Part shown: positions 18,718-28,788 of the stretch, piece by piece
Layout of the letters: each line of letters opens with the position of its first letter
Numbering within the stretch: position 1 is the first letter of the stretch
Made by a program: the position numbers and the translations under genes
Notes under the pieces: model-generated
Database searches by the model: none
The model's input: only the letters and a program-made list of their open reading frames with translations
What the model was told of the DNA's origin: nothing
DNA from: UBA6244 sp963676875
GTDB lineage: Bacteria; Bacteroidota; Bacteroidia; Bacteroidales; F082
Direction: 5' to 3'
DNA: 64,000 bases
NCBI GenBank assembly: GCA_963676875.1
Contig: OY781436.1
Span: forward strand, 4,773,156-4,837,155

Positions 18718-20211
18718 TTAATAAGATTTTCCAACAACATCATGCCAACCTTGAATCAGGCCTTTCATCTCGGCATGTGTTTTTTGAGGGTTAAATTCTG
18801 TGTACTTTTTTTGCATGTTGATAAGTTCATCCACGTTTTTCCAAAAACCGACAGCCAGGCCGGCGAAAAAAGCCGCGCCCAAAGCTGTGGTTTCAATATT
18901 TTCGGGTCGTTCCACCTGCGCCTGAAGCAAATCGGCCTGGTACTGCATGAGCAAGTTGTTGGCAGAAGCTCCTCCATCCACGCGTAACTTATTGATTTGA
19001 ATGCCGGTATCCCGTTCCATGGCCTTCATCACATCATGGCTTTGCAGTACGATAGCTTCGAGAGCTGCCCGTGCAATGTGCCCACGCTCAGTTCCACGGC
19101 TTAAACCAAATATCAGTCCCTGAGCCTGTTGTTTCCACCAGGGAGCTCCCAAACCGGTAAAGGCCGGAACGAAGAACACACCTCCATTGTCTTTTACCGT
19201 GAGTGCTAATGATTCCACATCGGCAGTTTTTTCAACGATTTTTAGTCCGTCGCGCAACCACTGCACAACGGCGCCACCTGTAAACACGCTGCCTTCCAGA
19301 GCATAATTTACCGCTCCGTCCAATTTCCAAGCGATGGTGGTAATGAGCTTATTATCTGAATATAAGGCTTGCTCTCCGGTATTCATGACAATAAAACAAC
19401 CGGTACCATAGGTATTTTTTACCATCCCCTTTTGCAAACAAAGCTGTCCGAAAAGGGAAGCCTGCTGATCGCCTGCCACGCCGGTAATGGGAATGGCCCT
19501 GGCGATGTATTTTCCGGCTGTATGACCAAAAAGCTCGCTGTTCGACTTCACCTCGGGCATCATGGAAAGGGGAATGTTGAATAGCTGAAGAAGTTCCTCG
19601 TCCCACCTCAACTCATGGATATTAAAAAGCATGGTGCGCGACGCGTTGGTCAGGTCGGTGGCATGAACTTGCCCGTCGGTCAGGTTCCAAATCAGCCAAC
19701 TGTCGATGGTACCGAAGGCCAATTGCCCATCCAAAGCCATCTCCCGGGCATTGGGCACATGGTCGAGTATCCATTGGATTTTGGTGGCTGAAAAATAGGC
19801 ATCCACTTCCAATCCCGTTTTGCTTTTTATTTTTTCGGCCAAACCGTCTGCCACCAATCGCTCGCAAATTTGGGCAGTTCGGTGGTCTTGCCACACGATG
19901 GCATTGTAGAGGGGTTTCCCTGTTTTTTTGTTCCACACGATGGTGGTTTCACGCTGGTTGGCGATACCAATGGCGGCGATGTGGTCGGGTGAAGCACCGA
20001 TTTTGGTCATGGCTTCGGTTGCCACAGCCATTTGTGTTGACCAGATTTCCTGCGGATCGTGTTCCACATATCCGGGTTTAGGAAACCACTGTTTAAACTC
20101 CTTTTGCGCCACCGAACAAACCTCACCTGCCTTGTTAATCAACATGGCCCGGGAGCTGGTGGTTCCCTGATCGAGGGTTAGCACATATTTTTTATCCAAA
20201 ACAGGCTTCAC
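18718..20211 (-). CDS. glpK: Glycerol kinase
   Basis: Starting at GTG 20211 the protein is 497 aa, the usual GlpK length. The stop codon of the preceding gene lies 2 nt upstream of this start, so the longer frame from 20247 was rejected. The motifs LTLDQGTTSSRAML, IGIANQRETTIVW, IVWQDHRT, NTYGTGCF, FVPAFTGLGAPWW and VDGGASANN are all present. It phosphorylates glycerol to glycerol-3-phosphate in the cytosol. No glpF or glpD is nearby. It is instead embedded among envelope and protease genes, so a role in lipid or wall turnover products is possible. Confidence 0.96.
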   Translation of the reverse strand: MKPVLDKKYVLTLDQGTTSSRAMLINKAGEVCSVAQKEFKQWFPKPGYVEHDPQEIWSTQMAVATEAMTKIGASPDHIAAIGIANQRETTIVWNKKTGKPLYNAIVWQDHRTAQICERLVADGLAEKIKSKTGLEVDAYFSATKIQWILDHVPNAREMALDGQLAFGTIDSWLIWNLTDGQVHATDLTNASRTMLFNIHELRWDEELLQLFNIPLSMMPEVKSNSELFGHTAGKYIARAIPITGVAGDQQASLFGQLCLQKGMVKNTYGTGCFIVMNTGEQALYSDNKLITTIAWKLDGAVNYALEGSVFTGGAVVQWLRDGLKIVEKTADVESLALTVKDNGGVFFVPAFTGLGAPWWKQQAQGLIFGLSRGTERGHIARAALEAIVLQSHDVMKAMERDTGIQINKLRVDGGASANNLLMQYQADLLQAQVERPENIETTALGAAFFAGLAVGFWKNVDELINMQKKYTEFNPQKTHAEMKGLIQGWHDVVGKSY

Positions 20212-20213
20212 CT

Positions 20214-20624
20214 CTATTCTTCCAGTATCCTTCCCATGGTTCCACACACAATCTTCACCTCAAAGGTTTTGGCTGCCGGCCTGATGGTATCGAGCTTCCG
20301 TTTGTATTGAAAATACAGATCCGTCTCACCATCTGCAATTGCTTGAAAATGATAGGTATAAACCCCACCTGATCCGATCTTGCTATCGTAAACCTCATAC
20401 TCCGGTTCGCCCACTTGTTTCACCACCGTTTCGTCGTAAGGCAGCAGTACCCATACATATCCTGTTGTGGGATTGCCCGGTAGTACTATTTGAAACGGAT
20501 CGTCTTCGGACAGGTTGTATGTTTTGCCATTATCTTTTATTACAATGGGGCCGGTGCACGACCAAAGTCCTTGCAGAAGAACGAGTACCGATAACGTGAC
20601 GATCATTTTACTAAGTAATTTCAT
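20214..20624 (-). CDS. Chagasin-like (I42) protease inhibitor lipoprotein
   Basis: This 136-aa protein has a lipoprotein signal ending GLWSC. The chagasin/I42 fold is marked by the BC-loop motif NPTTGYVW, then GSGGVYTYHFQAIADGETDLYF, which provides the D-strand and F-loop region. The family inhibits papain-like cysteine proteases. Here it would be envelope-anchored, perhaps guarding against host, predator or self proteases. The gene lies 11 nt after a rhomboid protease gene and directly before glpK. Confidence 0.85.
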   Translation of the reverse strand: MKLLSKMIVTLSVLVLLQGLWSCTGPIVIKDNGKTYNLSEDDPFQIVLPGNPTTGYVWVLLPYDETVVKQVGEPEYEVYDSKIGSGGVYTYHFQAIADGETDLYFQYKRKLDTIRPAAKTFEVKIVCGTMGRILEE

Positions 20625-20635
20625 AGGTCATGGGA

Positions 20636-21241
20636 TTAAAATAAGTAATGATAAAAATTTTGAAAGACGCCGGGCACCAGAATACCCGTGAGGACAATGC
20701 CAAAGATGGCCCCCCAGAAATGGGCCGTGTGACCAATGTTGTCGGTTCCCTTTTTACCCATGTAGGCCGAAAAAACCAGATAAAAAATACCGAACACCCA
20801 TGAAGGCAAAGGAAAGGGTATGGGAAACAAAAATATTTTTCCGGCAGGATTGAGCAAAATACTGGCAAAAACTACTGCAGCAACAGCTCCGGAAGCACCA
20901 ACGGCACTATAATACGGATCATTTTTGTATTTACCAAAATCCCACAAGGTGCTAAACAAAATACCACCCACATAAAGCATGGCAAAATATAGCAATCCCT
21001 TGGCTCCAAAATACATTTGAAAGGCATCCTCCACCACGCTGCCAAAGGAATACAGTACAAACATATTGATCAGCAAATGTGCCCATCCGGCATGCACCAG
21101 GGCATAGCTAAAAAACCGCCAACCTTCTCCCCTGTTTTTTATCAGGTAGGCATCAAATTTAAGCTTACTGAACAATTCCGTATTGTTAAAGGCCAGAAAT
21201 GAAATGATGGCGGTAACGGCTATGATAATGAAAGTAAACAT
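20636..21241 (-). CDS. Rhomboid-family intramembrane serine protease
   Basis: This 201-aa protein has about six membrane helices. Typical motifs are YALVHAGWAHLLINMFVLYSF (with the HxxxN-like loop), GASGAV with the catalytic Ser, and HTAHFWGA with the catalytic His. Rhomboids cleave transmembrane helices within the membrane. The gene lies between a membrane protein of unknown function and a secreted protease inhibitor, with 11-nt gaps on both sides, so all are probably cotranscribed. Confidence 0.93.
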   Translation of the reverse strand: MFTFIIIAVTAIISFLAFNNTELFSKLKFDAYLIKNRGEGWRFFSYALVHAGWAHLLINMFVLYSFGSVVEDAFQMYFGAKGLLYFAMLYVGGILFSTLWDFGKYKNDPYYSAVGASGAVAAVVFASILLNPAGKIFLFPIPFPLPSWVFGIFYLVFSAYMGKKGTDNIGHTAHFWGAIFGIVLTGILVPGVFQNFYHYLF

Positions 21242-21252
21242 CGATTCAGTAG

Positions 21253-22080
21253 TTAATTTTGATCCACCTGAGTGGTTTCAGTTTTGGTATGATCGATTTC
21301 GGAACCCAAAGCACTGTGAGGAATGAGATAAACGGCCATCATACCCAGCAAGGCGATGGTGGGCCATATCTTTGCCTGCTTGTTTTTGCGCAAGGAAAAC
21401 CAGGCAATAACCCACAGAATAAAGGAGACAATGGTCTTGTTATCGGTTAAATCATGTCCGAACGGCCAACCTGTCCAATACGCATCAAAGGCATATTTTT
21501 GTACAATGGGGCCCAGAACAAGTCCACCCAAAAACAGGGTAATAATCACGATAGTCGAAAATTGGAAGGCTTGATTTCCTTTGAAAAGCAATTCCAATCC
21601 CACCCGAATGCCAAAAAGCAACGACAGAAACATGAAGAAAATATGGGGACTGAGAATGGCCAGAGGCACATGGCCCGTATATCGGATAATTACAGGATCT
21701 TTGGTAAGTTGATAGGTTCGTCCGTTAGAAATCAACTCCACCACATACTCGATTTTACCTGCAGGAGGTTGATTGGGCAGTCGATAAATCAACTTTCCCC
21801 CTTCATAAGTCATGGGGTAGGTAGCCCATTCATCATGACTTTTATACCTTTTAAAGGTGATTTCGCCGGTAATCTCCTTATTGGGTACTTCTATTTCGAT
21901 GGGGGCGTCGCCCTTGCCCATGAACGACCTGATAAGCTTATATTTAATGACCTCTGTACCCACTTCAGTTTTGCCTTTCACAGGGTATGTGGGGCCGGTG
22001 GCTTTTTGATATACCACCAAAGAGATGGTCAGTACGACGGCCAAAATCCATAAAACAATATTTCTTCCAATTCCGTTCAT
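21253..22080 (-). CDS. Membrane protein of unknown function, 275 aa
   Basis: A first membrane helix (IVLWILAVVLTISLVVY) is followed by about 115 residues of beta-rich extracytoplasmic sequence (EVPNKEITGEITFKRYKSHD, MTYEGGKLIYRLPNQPPAGK). Four or so further helices and an acidic polar tail end the protein. The loop resembles a small immunoglobulin-like domain. No family recognised. It is 12 nt downstream of the GH3 gene and 11 nt upstream of rhomboid, so it belongs to that operon. Confidence 0.75.
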   Translation of the reverse strand: MNGIGRNIVLWILAVVLTISLVVYQKATGPTYPVKGKTEVGTEVIKYKLIRSFMGKGDAPIEIEVPNKEITGEITFKRYKSHDEWATYPMTYEGGKLIYRLPNQPPAGKIEYVVELISNGRTYQLTKDPVIIRYTGHVPLAILSPHIFFMFLSLLFGIRVGLELLFKGNQAFQFSTIVIITLFLGGLVLGPIVQKYAFDAYWTGWPFGHDLTDNKTIVSFILWVIAWFSLRKNKQAKIWPTIALLGMMAVYLIPHSALGSEIDHTKTETTQVDQN

Positions 22081-22092
22081 TGATTTTTGTGT

Positions 22093-25029
22093 TTAGTTTT
22101 TATTTGGTTGAATAGGGTTGTTCTTTAATGATTCATAAAACATTTGATGGATGAGCGTGCGGATGTCCATATCCATGAGCTTCGAATTGGAGGCATCCGG
22201 ACAAACCCGATTGGACAAAAATACATAAACCAATCCATTTTCGGGATCGGCCCAGGCATATGTGCCGGTAAACCCCGAATGACCAAAACTTTTTGGAGAG
22301 GCATCTTCGCAGTTGGTCATGTGATCTTCGTACACCAAAAGCGGTTTATCGAAGCCCAGACCTCTGCGGTTGCTATCGGCAACGAAATGGTAATCAGTGA
22401 AAAACGACACCGTCTCCGGATTAAAAAACCAATCATTACCATAGGATCCGCCATTCAAAAACATTTGCATCATCACGGCCACATCCCATGAGTTACCAAA
22501 CAACCCGGCATTTCCCGACACCCCACCCAAGAGCGCTGCTCCCTGATCGTGGACATCGCCGCGCAAAAGTTGCCTGCGAAAAACCGTATCGTTTTCGGTG
22601 GGCACAATTTCTGAAAGATCGAAAAACTGTCGTGGATTGAACCTCAGATGTTCCAGATGCAGTGGGTCGTACCATTGGTCATATACAAAATCATCAAAAT
22701 CGGTGTTGGAAAGCTGTTCGGTCAAAACCTTAAACAAGTAAAAGGCCAAACCTGAATAGCTATATTTTTTTTCACGCAAGGGAGAACGAATGATGCTATC
22801 GATAAGCACATGCTCATATCCTTTCTTTAGATAAAGGTTTTGCGCCACCCGTGTCGGGAACTCCTCACTGACAAAACTTTGGTATATTTCAGGATTAAGT
22901 TTCTGACCATTAAAAGTGCTTTGATAAAAAGGAATCCAGTTGCGCAATCCAGACTGATGTGCCAGCGCCTCCATGAAACCAACACTATCTTTGTCCGTTC
23001 CTTTCAACAAAAGTAGGTAATCCGAAATATTTCCATAAATATCAATCAGACTGTCTTCGGTAAATTTCATGATAGCGGGCGTGGTTGCCAAAATTTTCGT
23101 CAACGAAGCCAAATCGTAAACATCCGAATTTTGTACAGGTTGCAAGCTGTCAAAAGTATGAAAGCCAAAGGATTTGTGATAAAAAACCGCTCCATCTTTG
23201 GCAGCCAATATCTGGCAACCCGGATAGGCACCTACCTGCAACCCCGCAATGGCTATGGAGTCGATGATTTCCAGAAAGTGATCGTTGGCCATCACCTCTT
23301 TGGCAGTGGCTTCATACAGGGTGTTGGTAGCGGCATGTATTCCCCAACCATGTTCGTAATCGCCCACGCTTACCGGCAGTGTGCCCCACATCACTGAAGG
23401 CTGGGTCAATTTTTTGGCAGAAGCCAGTTGCATGGCAGGGGCTTCCTGATAGGAAACCAAAATGGTGGAAAATTGCTTGAGGTCCGGAAAAAAATTGAGG
23501 GCATAGGGACTGGCAAAAACATCCAGTATCACGTTGTTTTGACCGGCCAGTGCCTGAAGCATTTCCACCTCCTCGGCCGGTATGCCAAACCTTTTTGAAG
23601 CCAATATATTGGTGTTGAGTACACCCACCACTACCAGTGGATATTTTTTTAAGGTTTGTAACATTTTTTTGCGCTTCTGGGATGAAGCATCGTGTGGCAA
23701 ATGATAAACGTCGCCTTTTAAAACCGACTTCAATTCCCTTTCAAAAGGGGTAATATCGGTTGTACCGGTGATTAAAATGGCCACCGAGGCTTTCTTTTGG
23801 ATGGGCAGAGGAGTTTCTTCCTTCACTAGTGTTACGGCATTGGCCATCATTTCACCCACCGTAGTATTATAATGTGATTGATTCAAATCAGCCTCCAATC
23901 CTTTCAACTCGATGGGGATTCTCCGCCAAGCACCCAAGGCATATTTGGTCCTTAGAATTTTCTTACACGATTCCTCTACCCTGCTCATCAACAGTGGGTT
24001 GGCTGCAATGGCTTGCTTGATTTGCTCAATGGATGCCGGCACATCGTCAGGAATCAGCAATACATCGTTGCCTGCTTCCAGGGCTTTCAGGGAGACCTCC
24101 CCCACCTGAAAATATTTGGTAACGCCTTTCATGTCCAATCCGTCGGTGATAATTAAGCCCTGAAAACCAATACTATCCCTCAACCAATGGGTAACAATGG
24201 GTTTCGACAGCGTGGCCGGTACATTGGGTCGGTTGTCCAGTGCGGGCACACTAAGGTGTGCAATCATCACAGAGCCAACACCTCTGTCCACAAGGTATTC
24301 AAAGGGATACAGGTCTGTTTCGCGCAAAGCGTCAAGGGAAGAACCGATGACGGGCAAATCGGCATGCGAATCGGTATGGGTATTTCCGTGGCCGGGAAAA
24401 TGTTTGGCACAAGCCATAATTCCATGATCCTGCATACCCCGCATATAATAATCAGCCTTTTGAGCTACTTCTTTGGGGTCTTCGCCAAAGGAACGCATGC
24501 CGATAACCGGATTTTGTGGATTGCTGTTCACATCCACAACGGGGGCAAAATTGATATGCACCCCCAACCGTTTACACTGATCGGCCACTTGCTTGCCCAT
24601 TTCATAAATTAAATGGTTGTTGGTAAGCGCTCCCAATGTCATTTGCAACGGATAGTCAATGGCGTCGGTCAACCGCATGCCTACCCCCCATTCGGCATCC
24701 ATGGAAATGAGCAGCGGTGTTTTGGCCAATTTATTCCATTTATTGGTTTGAGCCGCCTGATCAATGGCATTCCCTTTAAAAAAGACCACCCCACCCACAT
24801 TGTATTTTTCGATGAGGGTATCCACGGAAGTGAGATAACCTCCTGTGGGATAGTTGGCTCTTACAAAAAACAACTGACCGATTTTTTCGTCAAGCGAAAG
24901 CGATTGATAAACCGAATCAACCCATATTTCTTCTGAATTTATCTGTTCCGGTGTATTTTGAGCCGTAAGCACCTGAAACGAAACAAACAACAAAATGATG
25001 GGCAAATACTGATGACAACGAATTTTCAT
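22093..25029 (-). CDS. Secreted GH3 beta-N-acetylglucosaminidase fused to a serine beta-lactamase-type domain
   Basis: This 978-aa protein has a signal peptide ending FQVLTAQ. Residues about 40-370 form a GH3 domain of NagZ type, with KHFPGHGNTHTDSH as the catalytic His/Asp loop motif and GLIITDGLDMKGV further on. A GH3 C-terminal-like region spans about 395-560. Residues about 600-960 form a class C beta-lactamase/transpeptidase-type domain with SLTK as the nucleophile motif, Y-S-Y-S-G-L as the Tyr motif and GHSGFTGTYAW as the His-x-Gly motif. The family links cleavage of GlcNAc-anhydroMurNAc-type bonds to peptide or ester hydrolysis. It heads the operon 25029-18121. Confidence 0.93.
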   Translation of the reverse strand: MKIRCHQYLPIILLFVSFQVLTAQNTPEQINSEEIWVDSVYQSLSLDEKIGQLFFVRANYPTGGYLTSVDTLIEKYNVGGVVFFKGNAIDQAAQTNKWNKLAKTPLLISMDAEWGVGMRLTDAIDYPLQMTLGALTNNHLIYEMGKQVADQCKRLGVHINFAPVVDVNSNPQNPVIGMRSFGEDPKEVAQKADYYMRGMQDHGIMACAKHFPGHGNTHTDSHADLPVIGSSLDALRETDLYPFEYLVDRGVGSVMIAHLSVPALDNRPNVPATLSKPIVTHWLRDSIGFQGLIITDGLDMKGVTKYFQVGEVSLKALEAGNDVLLIPDDVPASIEQIKQAIAANPLLMSRVEESCKKILRTKYALGAWRRIPIELKGLEADLNQSHYNTTVGEMMANAVTLVKEETPLPIQKKASVAILITGTTDITPFERELKSVLKGDVYHLPHDASSQKRKKMLQTLKKYPLVVVGVLNTNILASKRFGIPAEEVEMLQALAGQNNVILDVFASPYALNFFPDLKQFSTILVSYQEAPAMQLASAKKLTQPSVMWGTLPVSVGDYEHGWGIHAATNTLYEATAKEVMANDHFLEIIDSIAIAGLQVGAYPGCQILAAKDGAVFYHKSFGFHTFDSLQPVQNSDVYDLASLTKILATTPAIMKFTEDSLIDIYGNISDYLLLLKGTDKDSVGFMEALAHQSGLRNWIPFYQSTFNGQKLNPEIYQSFVSEEFPTRVAQNLYLKKGYEHVLIDSIIRSPLREKKYSYSGLAFYLFKVLTEQLSNTDFDDFVYDQWYDPLHLEHLRFNPRQFFDLSEIVPTENDTVFRRQLLRGDVHDQGAALLGGVSGNAGLFGNSWDVAVMMQMFLNGGSYGNDWFFNPETVSFFTDYHFVADSNRRGLGFDKPLLVYEDHMTNCEDASPKSFGHSGFTGTYAWADPENGLVYVFLSNRVCPDASNSKLMDMDIRTLIHQMFYESLKNNPIQPNKN

Positions 25030-25570
25030 TCAACCCGAGTTTAGAGGTAATGCCGACAAATTTACTTCTTTTTGGATAGTGTGATAATAAAAACAGATGT
25101 TTGTAATTGGATTGGGCATCAGTTAGAAGGGAAAATAATGAAGGTCATGCCCCGCTAGATGCATTATGGCAGATTGGGTTTATCCTACTGATTAACGAGG
25201 ATGAATTCGCAGCTTTTTAAACCCCACCTCCCTGCTCTTCCCCCAAAGGGAGGAGTGATAAATCATTATATATATCTACGTTAAACCTTTTTTAAACAAG
25301 AATTTAACACCTTTCCCCCTCAGGTTCATCCCAAAAGCCATCGGGAGGGATAGAGGTACGATCGAACAATAAATTTGCAGAACTTGTGATAATAGTCAAA
25401 TAAACCATGACATCGTTCACATTTAATCTTTTTATATTTTGCTTAAATTATCCATGATAAATAACACGAAGCAAAAAAAAACCACCAAGATCGACCCGCA
25501 AAATAATGTACCTTTGCACCTTCAAAATTACAACCAACGGCCATAGTTTGCTGTACAACCAACGTTTAGC
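25030..25570. other. Gene-free intergenic region with a -7-like box
   Basis: This stretch separates two divergent operons and holds no convincing ORF. At 25509-25516 TACCTTTG matches TAnnTTTG, 55 nt before the transketolase start, but no TTG stands 19-21 nt upstream. Two C-rich segments (25226-25255 and 25310-25350) are of unknown meaning. Confidence 0.5.
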
Positions 25571-26416
25571 ATGAGCGACATACCAAAACTCAAACAAATT
25601 GCCACCCAAACACGTAGGGACATTATCCGTATGGTGCATGCCGTACAATCGGGACACCCGGGAGGGTCATTGGGCTGCACCGACCTTCTGACCGCACTTT
25701 TTCAGGAAATTATGGACCACACACCCGTACCTTTCAGTATGGATGGTAAAAATCAGGACGTGTTTATCCTGTCAAACGGGCACATCAGTCCGGCGTATTA
25801 CAGTGCCATGGCACGAAGCGGCTATTTTCCGGTAAGCGAGCTGGCAACCTTTCGCAAACTACACACCCGCTTACAAGGGCATCCGGCCACCATGGAAAAA
25901 CTTCCGGGAGTGAGAATCGCTACCGGCTCCTTGGGTCAGGGACTTTCGGTTGCCACCGGAATTGCTTTATCCAAAAAGCTGGAGCAAGACCCGCATGTGG
26001 TGTTTTGCCTGATGGGAGATGGCGAACTGGAAGAAGGACAGGTATGGGAAGCCGCCATGTATGTTGGTGCGCACAAGGTAAACAATTTGGTAGGCATTGT
26101 GGACTACAACAAAAAACAAATTGATGGTGCCACCGACGACGTATTGCCCCTTGGGGACCTCCGTGCCAAATTTGAAGCCTTTGGCTGGAAAGTTACCGAA
26201 ATGAATGGAAACAACATGGAAGAGGTGGTAAAAACCCTGAAAGAAGTGAAAGCCTCCACAGGAAAAGGACTTCCCAACCTCATTCTCATGCACACCGAAA
26301 TGGGAATGGGCGTCGATTTTATGATGGGAACCCACAAATGGCATGGCTCAGCACCCAATGATGCACAAGCTGCCAATGCATTGAGTCAACTGGAAGAAAC
26401 CATTGGAGATTACTAG
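25571..26416 (+). CDS. Transketolase, N-terminal subunit
   Basis: This 281-aa protein corresponds to the thiamine-diphosphate-binding half of transketolase. Motifs include SGHPGGSLGCTDLLTALF, SNGHISPAYYSAMA, GSLGQGLSVATGIAL and the ThDP/metal motif GDGELEEGQVWEAAM. Split transketolases need a separate C-terminal subunit, which lies at 27835. The VWA gene start overlaps this stop codon by one base (TAGTG). Confidence 0.95.
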   Translation: MSDIPKLKQIATQTRRDIIRMVHAVQSGHPGGSLGCTDLLTALFQEIMDHTPVPFSMDGKNQDVFILSNGHISPAYYSAMARSGYFPVSELATFRKLHTRLQGHPATMEKLPGVRIATGSLGQGLSVATGIALSKKLEQDPHVVFCLMGDGELEEGQVWEAAMYVGAHKVNNLVGIVDYNKKQIDGATDDVLPLGDLRAKFEAFGWKVTEMNGNNMEEVVKTLKEVKASTGKGLPNLILMHTEMGMGVDFMMGTHKWHGSAPNDAQAANALSQLEETIGDY

Positions 26417-27831
26417 TGGTGAATCCTTTGACATCCATATCATTAAAAAAAATTACTTACTTCCTGCTTATCACAAGTTGGTTGCTGGCCATGGGGTTGC
26501 CATTGCAGGCACAAACCTCCAATCAAAAAGCGGGGGTGCGCAAAACCAGAATTCTGTTTTTATTAGATGCCTCCAAAAGCATGTACGGTGTTTGGCATGG
26601 TGAACGAAAATATCAGGTGGCACGACAGCTTTTAGGCGATGTACTCGATTCGCTGGAGACCAAACCTGAGGTGGAAGTAGCGCTGCGGGTTTACGGTCAT
26701 TTGAAACCATTCCCGCCCCAGGACTGTAACGACACGCGTTTGGAAGTGCCCTTTGGTGAAAACAACACCCAAAAAATTAAAGATGCATTGGCAGAAATCA
26801 AACCCAGAGGCACCTCCCCCATCGCCATGGCGCTCGACCGTACAGAAGACGATTTCCCACCGTGTAAAAATTGTCGCAACATTGTGATTCTCATCACCGA
26901 CGGGCTGGAAGAGTGTGGTGGCGACATTTGCGAAGTAAGCGCCCGCCTTCAGGCAAAGAATATTTTTCTGAAACCATATATCATTGGTATGGGGCAAGAC
27001 ATGGAGCAAAGTTACGATTGCGCCGGAACCTACTTTAATGCGGAAGACAAACAAGCCTTTTCGCATGCACTGAATGTGATTATCTCCAAAGTACTCAACA
27101 AGACCTCTTTACAGGTTAATTTGTTGGATGCTGCCCGCAGACCCACCGAAACCAATGTAAACCTGACGTTTATTAACCAACAAACCGGCGAGATAACCGA
27201 CAACTACATCCACACCCTTAACTCAAGTGGTGTGCCCGACACCATGATCATCGATCCCGAATACACCTACCGCATTGTGGTGAACACACTGCCACCCGTC
27301 AGCATCGAGTCGGTGAAACTTACCAAGGGTCAGCACAACATGGTTTCGGCCAGTTGTCCGCGCGGCGATTTGGTTGTTAAACTAAAAAACAACACCCAAC
27401 CCAATGTAAATCCGGCAGTTCTGGTTTTCGAATCCGGAAAGGCAGACCTCCTGAATACCCAATATCCATTTCAAAACATTCGGTATTTACAAGGAAACTA
27501 TGATGTACAGATACTCACGCTACCTGTAACCAAAATTCATGACCTGAGCATCGAAGCCGGAAAAACCACCCAGGTTTTGGTTGAAAACCCCGGAATCCTG
27601 AGCATCCAAAAAAATATCAAGGGTTATGGAAGTATTTATCAACTGAATGAAAATGGTGAGCAACAGTGGGTGGTAGATATCAACAGCGAATCGGGTAACA
27701 GCGAATCCTATTATTTGCAACCAGGCTCCTATCGATTGGTGTTTCGTTCCAGGTTTTCGTCGCAAACATTGCAAACAAAAATTCACAATTTCACCATTAC
27801 CACATTAAAAACCACAAGAATAAATCTTTAA
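26416..27831 (+). CDS. Secreted VWA-domain protein between the transketolase halves
   Basis: The start is GTG (26416 or 26419), overlapping the upstream stop. A signal peptide ends GLPLQAQ. The VWA domain (about residues 45-230) has a complete MIDAS: DASKS in strand 1, GTSPIAMAL for the Thr loop, and ITDGLEECGGD. The remaining 240 residues are beta-rich (two or three Ig-like or PEGA-like modules such as YDVQILTLPVTKIHDLSIEAG). A secreted adhesion or complex-forming protein is expected. That is hard to square with its location between two cytosolic enzyme subunits, only 3 nt from the second. The cotranscription looks real; the functional link is unknown. Confidence 0.9.
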   Translation: MVNPLTSISLKKITYFLLITSWLLAMGLPLQAQTSNQKAGVRKTRILFLLDASKSMYGVWHGERKYQVARQLLGDVLDSLETKPEVEVALRVYGHLKPFPPQDCNDTRLEVPFGENNTQKIKDALAEIKPRGTSPIAMALDRTEDDFPPCKNCRNIVILITDGLEECGGDICEVSARLQAKNIFLKPYIIGMGQDMEQSYDCAGTYFNAEDKQAFSHALNVIISKVLNKTSLQVNLLDAARRPTETNVNLTFINQQTGEITDNYIHTLNSSGVPDTMIIDPEYTYRIVVNTLPPVSIESVKLTKGQHNMVSASCPRGDLVVKLKNNTQPNVNPAVLVFESGKADLLNTQYPFQNIRYLQGNYDVQILTLPVTKIHDLSIEAGKTTQVLVENPGILSIQKNIKGYGSIYQLNENGEQQWVVDINSESGNSESYYLQPGSYRLVFRSRFSSQTLQTKIHNFTITTLKTTRINL

Positions 27832-27834
27832 CTC

Positions 27835-28788
27835 ATGCATACTTACCAAGTAATTGATTACCGCGATACACGCTCCGGATTTGGAGACGGACTTAAAGAA
27901 CTGGGACGCACCAACCCCAAGGTGGTAGCATTGATTGCCGACCTTACCGGCTCACTGAAAATGGATGCCTTTGCGGCCGAAAATCCTGAACGCTTTTTCC
28001 AGATGGGCATTGCCGAAGCCAACATGATGGGCGTGGCTGCAGGGCTGGCAACGGGAGGTTATATCCCGTTTACGGGCACCTTTGCCAATTTCAGTACCGG
28101 ACGTGTTTACGACCAAATTCGTCAGTCCATTGCCTATTCGGAAAAAAATGTAAAAATTTGTGCTTCTCATGCGGGCATAACCTTGGGAGAAGACGGCGCT
28201 ACCCATCAGATTCTTGAAGACATCGGGCTGATGAAAATGTTGCCGGGCATGACGGTAATCAACCCTTGCGACTACAACCAAACCAAAAGAGCCACCCAAG
28301 CCATCGCCGAATATGAAGGCCCTGTTTACCTGCGTTTTGGAAGACCAAAAGTGGAAAATTTCTTTCCCGAAACTTCAGAATTTGTCATTGGAAAAGGCAT
28401 CCTCATGACCGAAGGAACCGACGTCACCATTGTAGCCACCGGACATCTGGTTTGGAAGGCATTGGAAGCAGCCAACGAACTTGAAAGCCGGGGAATTTCG
28501 GCAGAAGTCGTCAACATTCACACCATCAAACCATTGGATACGGAATTATTACTCAAATCCATCCGAAAAACAGGATGTGTGGTAACTGCCGAAGAACACC
28601 AAAGAAATGGAGGTCTGGGCGACAGTGTGGCACAAATGCTGATGCAAGAACTCCCCGTTCCCATGGAATATGTCGCCGTAAACGACCAATTTGGACAAAG
28701 CGGTACCCCCGAAGAATTGATGGATGTATATGGATTAAATACAGAAGGAGTGGTGCAGGCCGCAAAGAAAGTAGTGGGGAGGAAATAA
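27835..28788 (+). CDS. Transketolase, C-terminal subunit
   Basis: This 317-aa protein is the pyrimidine-binding and C-terminal part of transketolase. Motifs include RFFQMGIAEANMMGVAAGLA, YIPFTGTFANFSTGRVYDQIR, SHAGITLGEDGATHQILEDI and VVTAEEHQRNGGLGD. Together with the 25571 gene it forms a split enzyme moving two-carbon ketol groups in the pentose phosphate pathway. The start is 3 nt after the VWA stop. Confidence 0.95.
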   Translation: MHTYQVIDYRDTRSGFGDGLKELGRTNPKVVALIADLTGSLKMDAFAAENPERFFQMGIAEANMMGVAAGLATGGYIPFTGTFANFSTGRVYDQIRQSIAYSEKNVKICASHAGITLGEDGATHQILEDIGLMKMLPGMTVINPCDYNQTKRATQAIAEYEGPVYLRFGRPKVENFFPETSEFVIGKGILMTEGTDVTIVATGHLVWKALEAANELESRGISAEVVNIHTIKPLDTELLLKSIRKTGCVVTAEEHQRNGGLGDSVAQMLMQELPVPMEYVAVNDQFGQSGTPEELMDVYGLNTEGVVQAAKKVVGRK

